NCBI GenBank assembly: GCA_963575645.1
Contig: OY754465.1
Location: 58,241,901-58,305,900 of the forward strand
Source of the DNA: Xanthostigma xanthostigma
Taxonomy: Eukaryota > Arthropoda > Insecta > Raphidioptera > Raphidiidae
Length of the DNA: 64,000 bases
Reading direction: 5' to 3'
Shown: positions 20,746-31,808 of the stretch, in pieces
Layout of the letters: each line of letters opens with the position of its first letter
Numbering within the stretch: position 1 is the stretch's first letter
Position numbers and translations under genes: made by a program
Notes under the pieces: generated by a model
The model's database searches: none
The model's input: the letters and a program-made list of their open reading frames with translations, nothing else
Told to the model about the DNA's origin: nothing

Positions 20746-21783
20746 GTTCACTTTTGTTAATATTCGTGCTGTCACTGCGCTCGTAAAAAGCTAGCTTCAA
20801 AACGAGATTCTTGTGCAGCGAAAATATTAAAGCCATCACGAAATCTAGCGCCATAGCATTAGATGTGACTGACATATTATCCTAAAAATAAAAAAAAATC
20901 AATATTTATTATCAGAATTTAGCTTGAAAAACCAGTTTTTTTTGTCATTTTCATCATAAAATGTGTTCTGTTTTCATGCGAATTGCAATGTTTTTGTTTC
21001 CTAAATTTTTTTTTTGTTTTCAACCAACTAGATAATACAACTTAAATAGTCAAACTTGCCTCTTGGTTCCTGACACCAAAAAAACTAGCCATAATAACGC
21101 GATATTTGTTTAATTAATTAACAAAAAATATTAAGTGTAGCTTGGTCTGGGCACTGTTAATAATTTAATTAATAAATTATTCTTTATCAAAATGTCATGC
21201 AAGTTCGGATTATATTATACAACGTATTTGCGCGTAAAATTTCTTTTGTTTAACAAAAAACTCAGTTTATAAGGATGTGTACTTTTAAATAAAAAAATTA
21301 GAAATGGGAATAATCGTTGATTTTGATAATCAACGTCCTAGCTAAACGCGTTTCCACAGTGCATTAATTTTAAATTTCGTGACTATCACGCGCATGCGTA
21401 TACACTAGTGCGACGACGTCACAGACAAAACAAATCGTGCGCGACAAACTGGTAAAGACTTGCTCTACTCGTTATGGGCTCAACCGTTGTTAACGCAATG
21501 TTATAGTCTCGTATAGTTACTTGCTATTGATATCTATGGGTATTTTGTGACACAACAAGTTTGATCGGCTATCACTATACTTAACAAGCGAATAGACGTT
21601 TTCACGTCAAAAATTTCCATTTGTAAATGAGGTTCGCTACTATGATAAAAATGAGCTCAGTAACGCCATCTTTCGGTGTAAAAGTGAGAAGCTAATATGC
21701 ATTTATATTTCTGCAAATAAGGCGTTTTAGTAGATCGTCTGTGTCACGATCTTGGCGATCTATCGATCGCCTTGATTAATTTC
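20746..21783. other. No gene; one short dispersed repeat
   Basis: Only the CACGCGCATGCG repeat (21378-21445), shared with 1500-1575, is recognisable. Confidence 0.4.
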
Positions 21784-21924
21784 TAGTGTCCGACCGAAGC
21801 TTCGGCTTCGGCCAAAATGGGTGGAAGGTTTCTAATAAGCGCCGAAATTGAATGAACTGTCACGAATGAGCGAGAGCGCGATGGACTTGGCTACCTCTAG
21901 AGATGATTAAAATTAACTTTTTAT

Positions 21925-22235
21925 ATTATACTGGTGGTCCCGCCCGGTTTAACCCGGGTACAAAAGAACGAATGGCGGAAGGCACATGAGTACGCACGTT
22001 CATCTTAGTTTATCGAGATGAATGTTGTGTCCAAATTTTATGATGATCGGAGTTACCGTTCAAAAGTTTTTGTCGGACGGACAAATTTTGAGTTATATTT
22101 TTCACTGATGTTCCGCTCCTATTGGTCGTAGCGTGATGTTGTATAGCATATAGCCTTCCGCGATAAATGGACTATCTAACAAAAAAACCAGTAGTTCTTG
22201 AGATTAATGCGTTCAACTAAACAAACAAACTCTTT
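21925..22235 (-). repeat. Lepidopteran interspersed repeat, minus copy
   Basis: GTGGTCCCGCCCGGTTTAAC...CATCTTAGTTTATCGAGATG...TTGGTCGTAGCGTGATG...AAACAAACAAACTCTTTA is the reverse of 5990-6325 with moderate divergence. Confidence 0.8.
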
Positions 22236-22625
22236 AATAATAATAATAATAATATTTTTTTAATAATAATTCTTTATTTGGGTACAGTGTGCAGCGATAG
22301 CTGATTTTACACTGCCCCATCGAAATATTTAGTACAGACTATACAATAAAAAATCACTACAAAGAAGGTATTAGCCATTGACAAGAACAACAGATTAAAA
22401 AGAACAGCAATAAAACTAACAATTGTTTAACAGATTTGTGGCGAGTCCCCTTAACAGTACATAGCGCACCTTAACTGCATATTTAGTTACACATCATTTT
22501 CATTTGACGCTGACACATATCCTTATATTTTAAATAGTGTCAGCAGTAATAGATTAACACATAATGCAATGTAAATGAAACTGTATATATTAAATTACCA
22601 AATAAAGAAATTATCATTGTCTACT
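22236..22625 (-). repeat. Possible LINE 3'UTR with ATT-type tail
   Basis: On the minus strand CCCAAATAAAGAATTATTAT is followed by an ATT run (22238-22258), the same kind of end as the LINE at 17031. Upstream (22270-22625) there is no open RT frame. Confidence 0.35.
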
Positions 22626-23071
22626 CGATGATCACGCACAACACCTAATTGCTGTCCGTTCAAGATTCAACCACATATTGTCGCCACAGATTAAAAAACA
22701 GATAAAAAATAGCAAAAAAAAAAACTCAACAAATGTTTATAATAATACTACTAAGAATAAAAATAGCAAAACAGAAACAGACTAGGCGTACATTTAAAAA
22801 CATATTGTGTCAGTAGTTCTTAAGAAAAGAGTCTTTAATGGTTCGGATAAATAACTAACTTTATATATTAGTATAGAAGTATAGATAGTCAATGTAAACG
22901 TTCAATTTAAAAGTTTTAAAATTACTTATATTATTATTTGTAGTTTGTAGCAGTTGTAGCCAATTTAAACTGAATTTCTTAGGATTTTTAGTCTTCGGCT
23001 TCAACCGATAGCTGATTAATCGGCTTCGGCCAGAAATAGACCTTCGGTCGGACACTATATATTTCAGATCT

Positions 23072-23243
23072 TTAAATTTTAGAGGTTGCGATATTCCGAA
23101 AGAGTTTCCTGCAGTAAATTATTAAAGACATTGCCATGGAATCTTCTATACTTGGCACATCCTTGAATATTTTAGTGGAAAGTAAAGCTGCAAACTCATT
23201 TAACTTTTCTTTGTCAGTTTTTGATATCGCTTGTGCCTGCTGA
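23072..23243 (-). CDS. Exon-like open frame with upstream splice acceptor, protein not recognised
   Basis: Minus-strand frame of about 57 codons ending in TAA. It reads QQAQAISKTDKEKLNEF, AALLSTKIFKDVPSIEDS, then MAMSLIIYCRKLFRNIATSK. The mix of charged and hydrophobic residues is protein-like, unlike the surrounding shadow frames. It is immediately preceded by TTTTGCTTTAAAACAATTTTCAG split as a pyrimidine-containing tract and CAG (about 23244-23266), a fair 3' splice site. It lies just outside the 1.27-kb TIR element. It could be the last exon of a decayed gene or of an unlisted transposon. I do not know the family. Confidence 0.35.
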
Positions 23244-23781
23244 AAATTGTTTTAAAGCAAAACGAAAAGTCATGCACTGCCGACTACACGAACCGCGAAA
23301 GGTTCTTCGTCGGTTTACGCGCCGAATTCACGTGTTGTAGGCTAGTGATTTCAACACTTTCGTTGCCGTATCATTTTTAAGGAACCAATTCGCATGGAGT
23401 GACTTCATGCATGTAGACTAGCGCTTCTGAAACTATAATACTCGACAAACTTTACGAAACAGACTGACAGTAGGATTATACTCTGGTGTCGTTATGAGTT
23501 TTATGTAAAGCTTGCTTTGAAAGTTCTTTTTTACGTCGATGCACTAGGTGACCAATATCTGAGCACTTAACTGTATTTTTTATCGCACAGGGTGTAATAA
23601 TGAAATATTATTCAACGATGTATACTTTCATTTCACACTGTTATAAGATAATACTTTATATTATCGCACAGGATGTAATAATGATATATTCTGTATACTT
23701 TCGAAAACTCGTTTCAACATATTGTCACAGCTCATACATAAAATAATGCATTGCAGTCTAGATACATAACGTACTATTTAT
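23244..23781. other. No gene; short internal repeat
   Basis: TATCGCACAGGRTGTAATAA occurs at about 23581 and 23663, an 82-bp local duplication with TATACTTTC after each copy. Confidence 0.4.
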
Positions 23782-24109
23782 TAGAGCTGTAAAAGTAACG
23801 AGAAATTGTGTACCCGTATGTATTCGTTACTTAAAGAACCAGTATCCGTTACTTTCGTATCGTTACGTTACTCGTTACTTTTCAGACGACATACAATCGT
23901 GTACTAACAATATCAAGCATGTACCATCGCATCGAGGCGCGTCGCATACGTGATACGATATGACTTTGTTCGCATCAAACGAGTCGAACTGTCATGAATA
24001 CGACAAATGCGAGTAACGAAATGAATTTGTAAGTAACGGTTCGTTACTTCGAGTCAGACGATGTACCCGTTACTCGGTAACGAATACATACGGTTTTATT
24101 ACAGCTCTA
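23782..24109. mobile_element. hAT-like MITE (AGAGCTGTAAAAGTAACG family), copy 2
   Basis: The ends are TAGAGCTGTAAAAGTAACG and CGGTTTTATTACAGCTCTA. The flanks CTATTTAT (23774-23781) and CTATTTGT (24110-24117) match 7/8. It is collinear with 14758-15203 except for a loss of about 100 bp in the middle, including one arm of the internal hairpin. Confidence 0.87.
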
Positions 24110-25069
24110 CTATTTGTGCACAGGTATTTCGTTTTGTGATGTAGGTATAATATGCATATATAAATAATAATAATATGTATATAGAATAATATGTAGGTAT
24201 GGAAGGCACGTTGTAGTTAGCAGTAGATACTTTGGTGAATTGTTCTCCTCCTCTGTTGGAATATCACTTACATTGTGCCGTTGAAGTAAATAGGTTGCGT
24301 TGAACAATGGAAACGACAATGGGGATGATGTCGCCGGAATCATGCGTAGAGACCGGCTTTGCTTGTTAATAACAAAGACACCGTGGAGAAACAAACGCTC
24401 ATTCTTAACGCACATTCTAATGAATATTACACCCATACATAACCATGGAGAATATAACCTACTTATCAGATGGTTGATATCTGTGTGTATTGTTTAATAT
24501 TGTACATAATTGTGTTAGCTGTTTCCACGATGATGCTTTAGCCGTTTTAAAACTGAAACATTTTTACCTTGGATTTTAAAAATAAACGTTTTATAAAAAT
24601 AAAATAATTTATGATGAACGAAGGTTTTGGTTGAGGATCATAAATAAATAAGCTTTACCAATATTACGCTAGTGACCAACGTTTCGAAAACGATTTTATA
24701 ACGATATCATTAGCGATACCAATTTTAGACAACCGTATAAAACCATATAACTTTTTCAATATTCAATCGTTATAAAATCGGTTAGAATTAATTTTTTCCA
24801 AAAATTCCAACGTGATACTAAAGTTGAATGGATTTGTGATTTTTCTGGCTTGGTCCGACCAGCGAAACCCGTTTGTGAAAAAAATGGCGCAATTTGCAAT
24901 TAAGGAAACCAAAAAAAAGTGATCGTTAATTACTCGAGAAGTAATTGACTGATGACGCTAAAATTATTCATGCATGTTTGGGTAAACATAAACATCATTT
25001 TTGAAAATTTTCAGCCATCTATGTGCGGTCATTTTTTAGTAAAAAAATAGTGAAAAAAACGTGTTTTTT

Positions 25070-25368
25070 TAACTTTTGGGGCTATTTGCAAGTTAACAAT
25101 TGCACTTAGCGACCTCTGTCAGTGCTCGTTTTTTAGGAAATTTCTCAATGCATATATGCTATACTAAAAGTCAAGAGGAACGGAGATATTAAAGGAAATA
25201 GAGAAAAAACCACTATTTTCGTCACTAATTATCAATTATAAAATCAAGCACACCAACAATTTGTAAGCAAATTTAGGGTGTTGAACTACACCCTAAAACG
25301 AAGCGATTCCAACAATAATCTCGCCTGTGCCCGAAAAATACACCCAAAACTCCTCGCCGTCTTGCCTA
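25070..25368. mobile_element. GACGGCGAGGAG family, right-hand part
   Basis: AACAATTGCACTTAGCGACC, CTATACTAAAAGTCAAGAGG, AATTTGTAAGCAAATTTAGG and CTCCTCGCCGTCTTGCCTA match 10166-10609 in order. The left arm is missing. Confidence 0.8.
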
Positions 25369-25385
25369 ATGTTTATAATTTAGAT

Positions 25386-25921
25386 CAGTGATTCCCAAAG
25401 TGGTCTATATCGACCCCCAGGGGTCGACGACAACTTGCAAGGGGTTCATGTCAGCGGGAAAAAAATTGGGGGTCCATGAAATGAAAATGGGGGTCCACGA
25501 TAGTGAATCTCCTAACAAAAAAAGAAACAAACTGGACATCGTTAACCGAAGAGATTTAAGATTAAATCTAACTAAATTGATGCCAAATGTTGAAAATTTA
25601 TTATTAAAGCATCAGGTTCATACCTCACACTAAAAGCATTTATTTTTTGCTTAGTTATTTTATGTAACAGAAAGTAAATTTTAATTTGATTGGTTTAATA
25701 TGAATCTAATTAATAAATGTATAAAACTAAACATTTCTCACTACATTTCACTACCGTTATAAATTTAAATCGTTCAAAGTGAGTAGCACTATACCGGTTG
25801 TCAAAAATATATTTGAAATTAATGAATTTGCAAAAAATCAATATCAGATAAGCAGGGGGTCTACCCAAAACCGAAAAACATGGCAAGTGGTCTACGAGAC
25901 AAAAAAGTTTGTGGACCTCTG
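25386..25921. mobile_element. 536-bp hAT derivative with perfect 8-bp target duplication
   Basis: It starts CAGTGATTCCCAAAGTGGTC and ends TTTGTGGACCTCTG. ATTTAGAT flanks both sides (25378-25385, 25922-25929) without a mismatch. The subterminal GGGGTCGACGACAACTTGCA and GGTCTACGAGAC are typical of hAT subterminal repeats. It keeps only the last ~30 codons of a transposase, so it is an internally deleted copy. Confidence 0.9.
25545..25633 (+). pseudogene. hAT transposase, extreme C-terminus
   Basis: RRDLRLNLTKLMPNVENLL ending KHQVHTSH and a stop. The 'DLRLxLTxxxPxIxxLxxxKQxxxSH*' ending is, from memory, that of the ZBED5-like branch of hAT transposases. The open frame upstream (from 25388) is non-coding terminal sequence and should not be read as protein. 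Confidence 0.7.
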
Positions 25922-26239
25922 ATTTAGATCATATTATATCTAACAGTAGTAGTGTACAAAGAATCATGCTAAAATAATAAGTTTTTTAATAAGAGCTACT
26001 ATATAATAGTCAAATTCCTATTACATACCTCAAGCTGGTCTAAAGGTGGGTTATTGTTAAAAAAAAATAAATTTTTCGAAACGTTGGCCACTAGCGTAAC
26101 ATTGGTAAAGCTTATTTATTTATGATTCTCAACCAAAACCTTCCTTCATCGTAACATTCTATTGGATCAACACTACTTTATGCTGAAAATAATTTATAAT
26201 CTTGGTATATTATAGGGTTGTAATTGGCAAGGGCGCAGA

Positions 26240-26440
26240 TGAGGTGGGGGGTAATTACCTCCAGGATCATAATAATGAAAAAAGTAAAACTTAGAATAAT
26301 ACGAATACCTGGCTAAAAAATAAAATTTAGAAATACTTCTTGAAAAAAAATGTGTGTAATTGGTTTGGGAATTAATATACCTTCCTTTGTGAGTATTCTT
26401 GTGTTATATTAATAAAACTTTAAAAAAATATTGATTTTTT
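26240..26440 (-). repeat. Dispersed repeat, inverse of 1250-1465
   Basis: GGGGGTAATTACCTCCAGGA, CTGGCTAAAAAATAAAATTT, TGTGAGTATTCTTGTG and ATTAATAAAACTTTAAAAAA match that copy reversed. Confidence 0.6.
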
Positions 26441-26469
26441 GCTTTACTCCCTCACGCAAAAAAAATTTC

Positions 26470-27165
26470 GCCCTTGGTGATTGGCCAGGTTCTAATCTGA
26501 GAACTGGCAAAAGTGCCAATTGAATTTGTAATTTTTATTAACATTTTTTGTAATTTATACATTAACTCTTTAAGGTTCAGTGGCACATTCGGTATACCAC
26601 ATTTTTTTGTACTCTTTAGCGTTGCAAAAATGTACCATGCGCTTATCCCAGTTGTTTAATTTCCTAACAACGCTAGACTCCATCTAGTGAGAACTGTAAC
26701 GGTTTCGCTGTTTGTTGCGGTCTATAATGTTTTGACAAAGCAATTTTTTCAGAATACTGCAGTTGTGGGGAGTGGTGATAGTAAAAATTTTCTTGCGCCA
26801 CTTGAACATTTATCCTGATTTTTCTGCGCCTCAAAGTTGAAAGAACCACGCTAAATATTTACAAAAACACCGGGGATATTCTAGGTTAGGAATACCTGTC
26901 ACAAATAGTTCACAATCGTTGCGGAGGATGACGCCACTTTGGCTTACTTATGTGCTATTAATTTGCGCGACTTATTTGACGTCACTGGTATGAGAAAGGC
27001 AACTTTCTCCGTAAAATTTTCAATGCATGCAGTACTAAGATTAGAACCAGGAAGCTGGGGGCTTGTATTGAGGGAGCCATGGAAACACCATATAAACAAA
27101 ACGCCATCGCTATACGCTCATTTATTCTCAAGTCCAAAAAAGAAATACTGACCTCTTTTTTTTAA
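26470..27165. repeat. Possible element with GGTTCTAATCT ends
   Basis: CCAGGTTCTAATCTGAG (26481) is inverted as CTAAGATTAGAACCAGG (27036). The region 27036-27130 (AACCAGGAAGCTGGGGGCTT, GAGCCATGGAAACACC, AACGCCATCGC) recurs as 19580-19660. The frame at 26939-27151 crosses this repeat and is not a gene. Confidence 0.35.
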
Positions 27166-28234
27166 ATACCTATCTAGTTATGCTTCGGTTTCAAATATAT
27201 AGATGTCTTTTTACTTTGTTTTTCAGCAGTCAAATCATTAAAGCGACGAACCTAATGTTTTATTTTTAAACACGAAAACTCTAAATCTACTTCTATTTTA
27301 CCCAAACGGAATTGTTTTCACGAAAATTGAATCTGTGGTACTTTCTTTAACGACGTCAACTTATCACTTGCAATAATGTGTAGCCACCTTTTTCTTGTTA
27401 TTCCTTTGTTATTATCGTACTTCATTTATTTTATAACTCGAGATTTTGGCTTCGGTTCACACATTTAACAGCTTTTAAATTAAAACTTGACTGTGGTGCA
27501 ATTTTCTGGCTAACAATTCTAATGAAATGTTTCTCTATAAGATTACTAAATTATTTTTGTTTTGTTTCAGGTGAGTGAATGTTTTCCACGCTATCAGTTT
27601 TACATCCGAAAATTGGGAACAGGTTTTTATATTTTATTATACAGTGTGTCTCAGACGATGTTGTTATTAGGTTAAACTGACAAAGTAGTGTTAAGTGTAG
27701 AATGTGGTGCTCATTATTATTCCGCTGAAAAAAACAATTTAATTATTAGGCAATATCCGTATCAGCATTAAATACATTTAAATGGTTTTATAACAATTGA
27801 TTACGCAAAATTTTTTCAATCCTAGTATTTTTTTTTGTACTTTTTATGAATTCAAATTTTTTACTAAAAATAATATTTAGTATAACCTGTGGCACGCGTG
27901 CCATAGGTTCGCCGCCCCTGAGTTACGCTATATTGAAGACCTTTGTTAGAACGTCACTGGAACAGGCATGGCATCGGTCGGTGTGTCAGCTGACTGCTGA
28001 GGTATTTTGCGTTGAAACCAATCTGGACGATGTAGTTACGGTCTGTTAGTAAGTTAATGTACGACGAACAATTAATCTTACAAGACTACTTCTGTTGTTC
28101 TGAATACGTAAACAGACTACCGGAATGAGACAGCAAATTGAAATTAGAACTGCGAGGTTCACATTGAACGCAAACCAGAGAGACAAACTAATCGCATTGC
28201 ATGCGAAATTTTATGTCTCTTTGTGATTGCATAT
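27166..28234. other. No gene seen
   Basis: AT-rich sequence. TTTCAGGTGAGTGAA occurs at about 27567 and again at about 58821, a shared short repeat that mimics splice sites. Confidence 0.4.
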
Positions 28235-28781
28235 AAAAAAATTGGTTGTCTGTAAAGTCGGTTTACGGACGATAGTTTTACGTGATAACGTATTCCGCTC
28301 GAATATCATATTTAATAATCACGCACAGGGTCAGGCAGAACGTTAATTTATTTATTAAAATTACTCACCACCTATAATAGTAATTGTTTTTTTTAACATT
28401 CTTTCTTTCGTATTTATTTTAAGTCTCAAAGATTAACTGTCATAATATTTTGAAAACAATTGTTTCATTGTTTATATAAAATTCCCAAACCTACTTACAA
28501 TATTTAAGTATTTTCATACGTCAAAAAATTGATTTTTATAATGATAAAATTTGTAAGAAAACGATTTTTTCGAGAGATGAGACCTAGCTAAAACGATTTT
28601 TTGCCCCCCAAAATCCCTTTTCAGTAAATTTCATCCAAATCGTTAGGGCCGTTTTCGAGAAAAGCACGCACAGGGTCAGGCGGAACGTTAGGAACGTTAC
28701 ACTTTTTCGTGCATGCAGCCGGTGTTTCATCAATTCATAAGATTGGTGATTCATCAATTTATAAGTCGTTATCACGTCAAA
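28235..28781 (-). mobile_element. GGTTGTCTGTAAAGTCGG family, copy a
   Basis: The order is TTGGTTGTCTGTAAAGTCGG, TACGGACGATAGTTTTACG, AACATTCTTTCTTTCG, CAAAATCCCTTTTCAGTAAA, GCGTGCTTTTCTCG-complement, CAGCCGGTGTTTCATCAATT and TTATCACGTCAA. It is nearly identical in reverse to 60853-61416. A diverged relative is at 46688-47119. One end carries TTGACGTGATAACG and the other ACGTTATCACGT, short inverse motifs. Confidence 0.85.
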
Positions 28782-28898
28782 ATAATTCAAAAAGCCCAAC
28801 GAACCAAAATGTGTTTCTTTATAATAATAGTAGTCGTTGCCCGAAGCTCCCCACGCGATTGACTAGAATCCTAGGATCTAGGAGATTATAATATACAG

Positions 28899-29385
28899 GA
28901 TGATTTTTAAGCTGATTCTTTTTTTAACAGCGTGTAGAAATCAAATAGACGAACAAATATTTCAAGCAACTTTTTTGTCAAAACTGAAAAATAAAAGAGA
29001 AGCGGGCTTTTAAAGTTTTATTCAAATCTGGCGTTATGTTATGTCACTATGGAAATATGTTATGTCATTATCAAGTATTCACAGAAATTGTTCCAAGTTG
29101 TCCCTGCGTCGTAGCTATGCTTTTGTACATGTTTGTAGTAGAGATTAGGGCCTTCCGCGAATTATTTGGGATGCATTTCCGATTCGTGCCATCATTTCTT
29201 CGCGTGTGTTAAACGAGCTTTTTAATTAATTACGTAAAATTTAAAAAATTTAATTAAACTTTGAACGGCTGTTTCTCTTTCATTTTCGAGTTTTGATAAA
29301 AAAAGTTACTTCAAATATTTGTTCGTCTATTTGATTTCTACACGCTACTTTAAATATGAATCAACTTATAAATCTTCAATAATCA
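28899..29385. mobile_element. TIR element with ~110-bp arms
   Basis: GATTTTTAAGCTGATTC...GCGTGTAGAAATCAAATAGA, CGAACAAATATTTCAAG and TCAAAACTGAAAAATAAAAG (left) are mirrored at 29260-29385. The 250-bp centre has no frame. No clear target duplication was found. Confidence 0.8.
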
Positions 29386-29535
29386 GACGTTAATCAAAGA
29401 TTTGAATATTTCAACTTATAAATCATTCTGCATATTACATGCAGACAAGTAAATAAAATTGTCGACCAATTTTTCTCAGACCATACGATATATTGACAAA
29501 AAATAATAAAAATACAAATCAATATAACACAAGAT

Positions 29536-29567
29536 GACGTTTCGATCCGGATTTGGATCTTCTTCAG
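29536..29567 (-). ncRNA. Hammerhead-ribozyme-like motif (Penelope end)
   Basis: On the minus strand: CTGAAGA, one A, GATCC-AAATCC-GGATC (5-bp stem II), then GAAACGTC. Compared with the canonical CUGANGA/GAAA/GUH layout, every core base is present. One unpaired base sits before stem II. Stem I is weak in this copy. Activity is unknown. Confidence 0.55.
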
Positions 29568-29623
29568 AAATATCTAAAAATTATAAAAATTAATTAGTAT
29601 TAAGTAATAGATTTCACGCAATT

Positions 29624-29887
29624 TTATTTAATAATGCAAAAAATATCGTCAACATATCTATGATATGTAATAGGTAAAAAATTAAGATTACCAAAACATT
29701 GCTTTTCTAAATCTCTCATAACAAATTCAGCAAAAATTGGAGACAATGGAGAACCCATAGGAGTACCGTCAATTTGTTGATAGCATTTATTATCAAATAA
29801 AAAATATGTGGAATTTAAAATTAAATTAATGGCTATGGTTAATTCATTCCAATATATCGTATGGTCTGAGAAAAATTGGTCGACAAT
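29624..29887 (-). pseudogene. Penelope-like reverse transcriptase, palm fragment
   Basis: The minus-strand translation of about 85 codons contains DNKCYQQIDGTPMGSPLSP, IFAEFVMRDLEKQ, then TYHRYVDDIF and a stop. MGSPLSP is the primer-grip/nucleotide-side motif, and YVDD is the catalytic pair of aspartates in Penelope-type and telomerase-related RTs. Both ends are truncated and no GIY-YIG endonuclease follows. It is dead on its own. Confidence 0.85.
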
Positions 29888-30239
29888 TTTATTTACTTGA
29901 AGAGTTCTATTCAGACGTTAATCAAAGATTTACATGCAGACACTTAAATTTTATTTATTTGTATAGATATTCAACGCAGAAAGTAAGTTAACATCTTGTC
30001 TGGAATCTGAAGTTCGATACAAACTATTTCAATTAAATCATAAATTTGTGTTAAAGATAAACGTCTAAATGGAATTAATTTCTAAACACATACATATTTT
30101 AGTTCGCTCAATTCTGTAGTCCCTCGTCATAAACTTTGACATTTGAACTGGGCGTTATTACTAACTTGAATGCATTCGTAGGCAAATTAACAAATTTGCG
30201 AATCTCTATTGTGATTTACCACCGTTCAAGGGCGTACGC

Positions 30240-30612
30240 ATAATTTTGTTTAGGGGCCGCAAAAGTTATGAACCTAAACATGGATATCCAGTGATCATAT
30301 CTCTGTAACAAAGTTCCCCCGCCGCGTCTGTCTGTCTGTACGCGATAAACTCAAAAATTACCGAACGGATTTTCATACGGTTTTTACAATGGAAAGAGCG
30401 ATAAACGAGGAAGGTTTCTGTATATAATTTGTGCAAAAAGGCTGAACTATGACGGTGTTTTGTCAAAAAAAAAATGTTTTCGTACGCTTACATGGTTAAC
30501 GCTGGCCAAATCTTTAAAGTTACATCCAAACAACGTACTTTGATAGTTCTGCTGTGGTCAGTATAATATTTCCAGGACAATTTTGCACCTGGGTGGACCG
30601 GGAAGGACTGCT
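30240..30612. repeat. Lepidopteran dispersed repeat (ACGCGATAAACTCAAAAATT)
   Basis: TCTGTCTGTCTGTACGCGAT, ACCGAACGGATTTTCATACG, AGAGCGATAAACGAGG and CACCTGGGTGGACCGGGAAG ... CTGCTAGTCAC. This order is familiar to me from lepidopteran intergenic DNA. It is single-copy in this window and the class is uncertain. Confidence 0.5.
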
Positions 30613-30717
30613 AGTCACAAATATGAATTCGGGAAATTTTGAAGTTCAATAACGGGAAATAAAAAGAATTATGATGTAAGTTTTATGAATTTTCACACTC
30701 TATTCAATTATTTTAGA

Positions 30718-31215
30718 TCCAGGGTATACGGGCGGCACTCTTACGTGTGTGCGGCAATGCCAACATTCATATAATTTTTGTACAGAGCGTCAAAACACAA
30801 ATGGCGCTTACAATAATTGAGAATCTTTAGTATTCCATAGTGCCTACAGTATTTCAAATATGGTGCACTCTCTCTACTGCTGGTATATCTTACAATCTAC
30901 CATAGATCAAGGGTAGTTCCCGTATAGCTGGCACCAGAAATTACAACATGGCGGTTTGGTTTTAATTCTGACTTTCGAACGGGGGCAGAAACTTGATAAT
31001 GGCGGCCCCTCTCTTTAGCGTTTGAAATAAATTACTTAAAAAAATCACAAATATATAATTGTTGGCATTTTTTGTGAAAATCGTCAGAAAACAAGCAGAT
31101 TGCGTAAATCGGGAAAAAGACAGATTGGGTTAGATTCTATCATGATTTTGGCGCCCCCTGAAACTGCCGCCCGGGGCGGGTGCCCCGGTTTGCTCCCCCC
31201 TTGATCCGGGGATGA
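30718..31215. repeat. Possible element rich in GGCGGC/CCGCCCGGGGC words
   Basis: GATCCAGGGTATACGGGCGG at the left and GCCCCGGTTTGC...TTGATCCGGGGAT at the right are loosely inverse. The right 80 bp is strikingly GC-rich for this window. No frame and no clear duplication. Confidence 0.3.
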
Positions 31216-31800
31216 ATGTGATGTCTATGGCTAGGACACATGACGTTTAGAATAACTGAAAAATCTTAGTATTGCATATTTCCTAGAGAATTTCTTCTTG
31301 CACTCTACTGTAGGTCAAGAGTACTTGAAACTAGCTTAGCGAAATATATATTTGGTTGACCAGCTCGACCCGGCATGGAAAAACGGTTGGTAAACTTGAC
31401 ACGCCTTGTGCTTTCGGCCACGGAAATACACGTTTGAATAAAAGGCCCATAAAACGCACTTTCATTACTCTCACCAACGGCAGCGACAGTGAAAATAACG
31501 ATGCTGTGTTTTATGTGTGCTTTTTTATTTAAACTTTTATTCCTGTGTCCAGACGGGAAAGCTGTGTGCCTTTTAGATCCATTTACGATATTTATTTATT
31601 CCTCTACATAGTAAGTTTATATTTCTTTCCACAATGGAAGGAGAAACCCGATTCAGTTTAACAAATGCATTGTATTTGAATGAGAAATTTATATTATGTA
31701 TTTTGTTTCATTTGCGTTTCCCGTTTAATATACAGAGCGTTTGCCAAGAGAAGCTACCTTTATGTTCGAGAAAGCATTGATATTCCCAATTCATAGGTAT
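31216..31800. other. No gene seen
   Basis: AT-rich, without pairable ends or a convincing frame. Confidence 0.4.
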
Positions 31801-31808
31801 ATAGATAT

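Larger units (their letters stand above)
21784..23057. mobile_element. 1.27-kb element with GTGTCCGACCGAAG ends, carrying nested repeats
   Basis: TAGTGTCCGACCGAAGCTTC at the left and CCTTCGGTCGGACACTA at the right are inverted, with CTTCGGCTTCGGCC nearby at both ends. The flanks TTAATTTC and TATATTTC match 6/8, weak support for an 8-bp duplication. The interior holds a minus copy of the CCGGGCGGGACC repeat (21925-22235) and an A/T-tailed LINE-like 3' end on the minus strand. No transposase frame is visible. Confidence 0.6.
24618..26155. mobile_element. Inverted pair of Penelope-type ends with two elements nested inside
   Basis: GAAGGTTTTGGTTGAGGATC...AAGCTTTACCAATATTACGC...CCAACGTTTCGAAAA (24618-24690) is inverted at 26065-26155. 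GAAACGTTGGCCAC at 26078 and its mirror GTGACCAACGTTTC at 24674 are the hammerhead-end motif seen elsewhere. Their CTGAAGA partner is lost. The interior holds the TIR fragment 25070-25368 and the hAT derivative 25386-25921. Confidence 0.65.
29391..29945 (-). mobile_element. Penelope-like retroelement fragment
   Basis: On the minus strand this holds an RT palm fragment, then AT-rich sequence, then a hammerhead-like terminal motif (29536-29567). A perfect 49-bp inverted repeat (29447-29495 with 29850-29898, TGGTCTGAGAAAAATTGGTC) brackets the piece. CAGACGTTAATCAAAGATTT lies at both outer edges. A second copy of the terminal region is at 42605-42718. An RT without flanking LTRs, together with such inverted and tandem terminal pieces, is characteristic of Penelope-like elements. 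Confidence 0.75.

Noticed and set aside
27560-27600. Splice-site pair TTTCAG/GTGAGT suggesting an exon
   Set aside because: The same phrase recurs at 58.8 kb in unrelated context, so it belongs to a short dispersed repeat.
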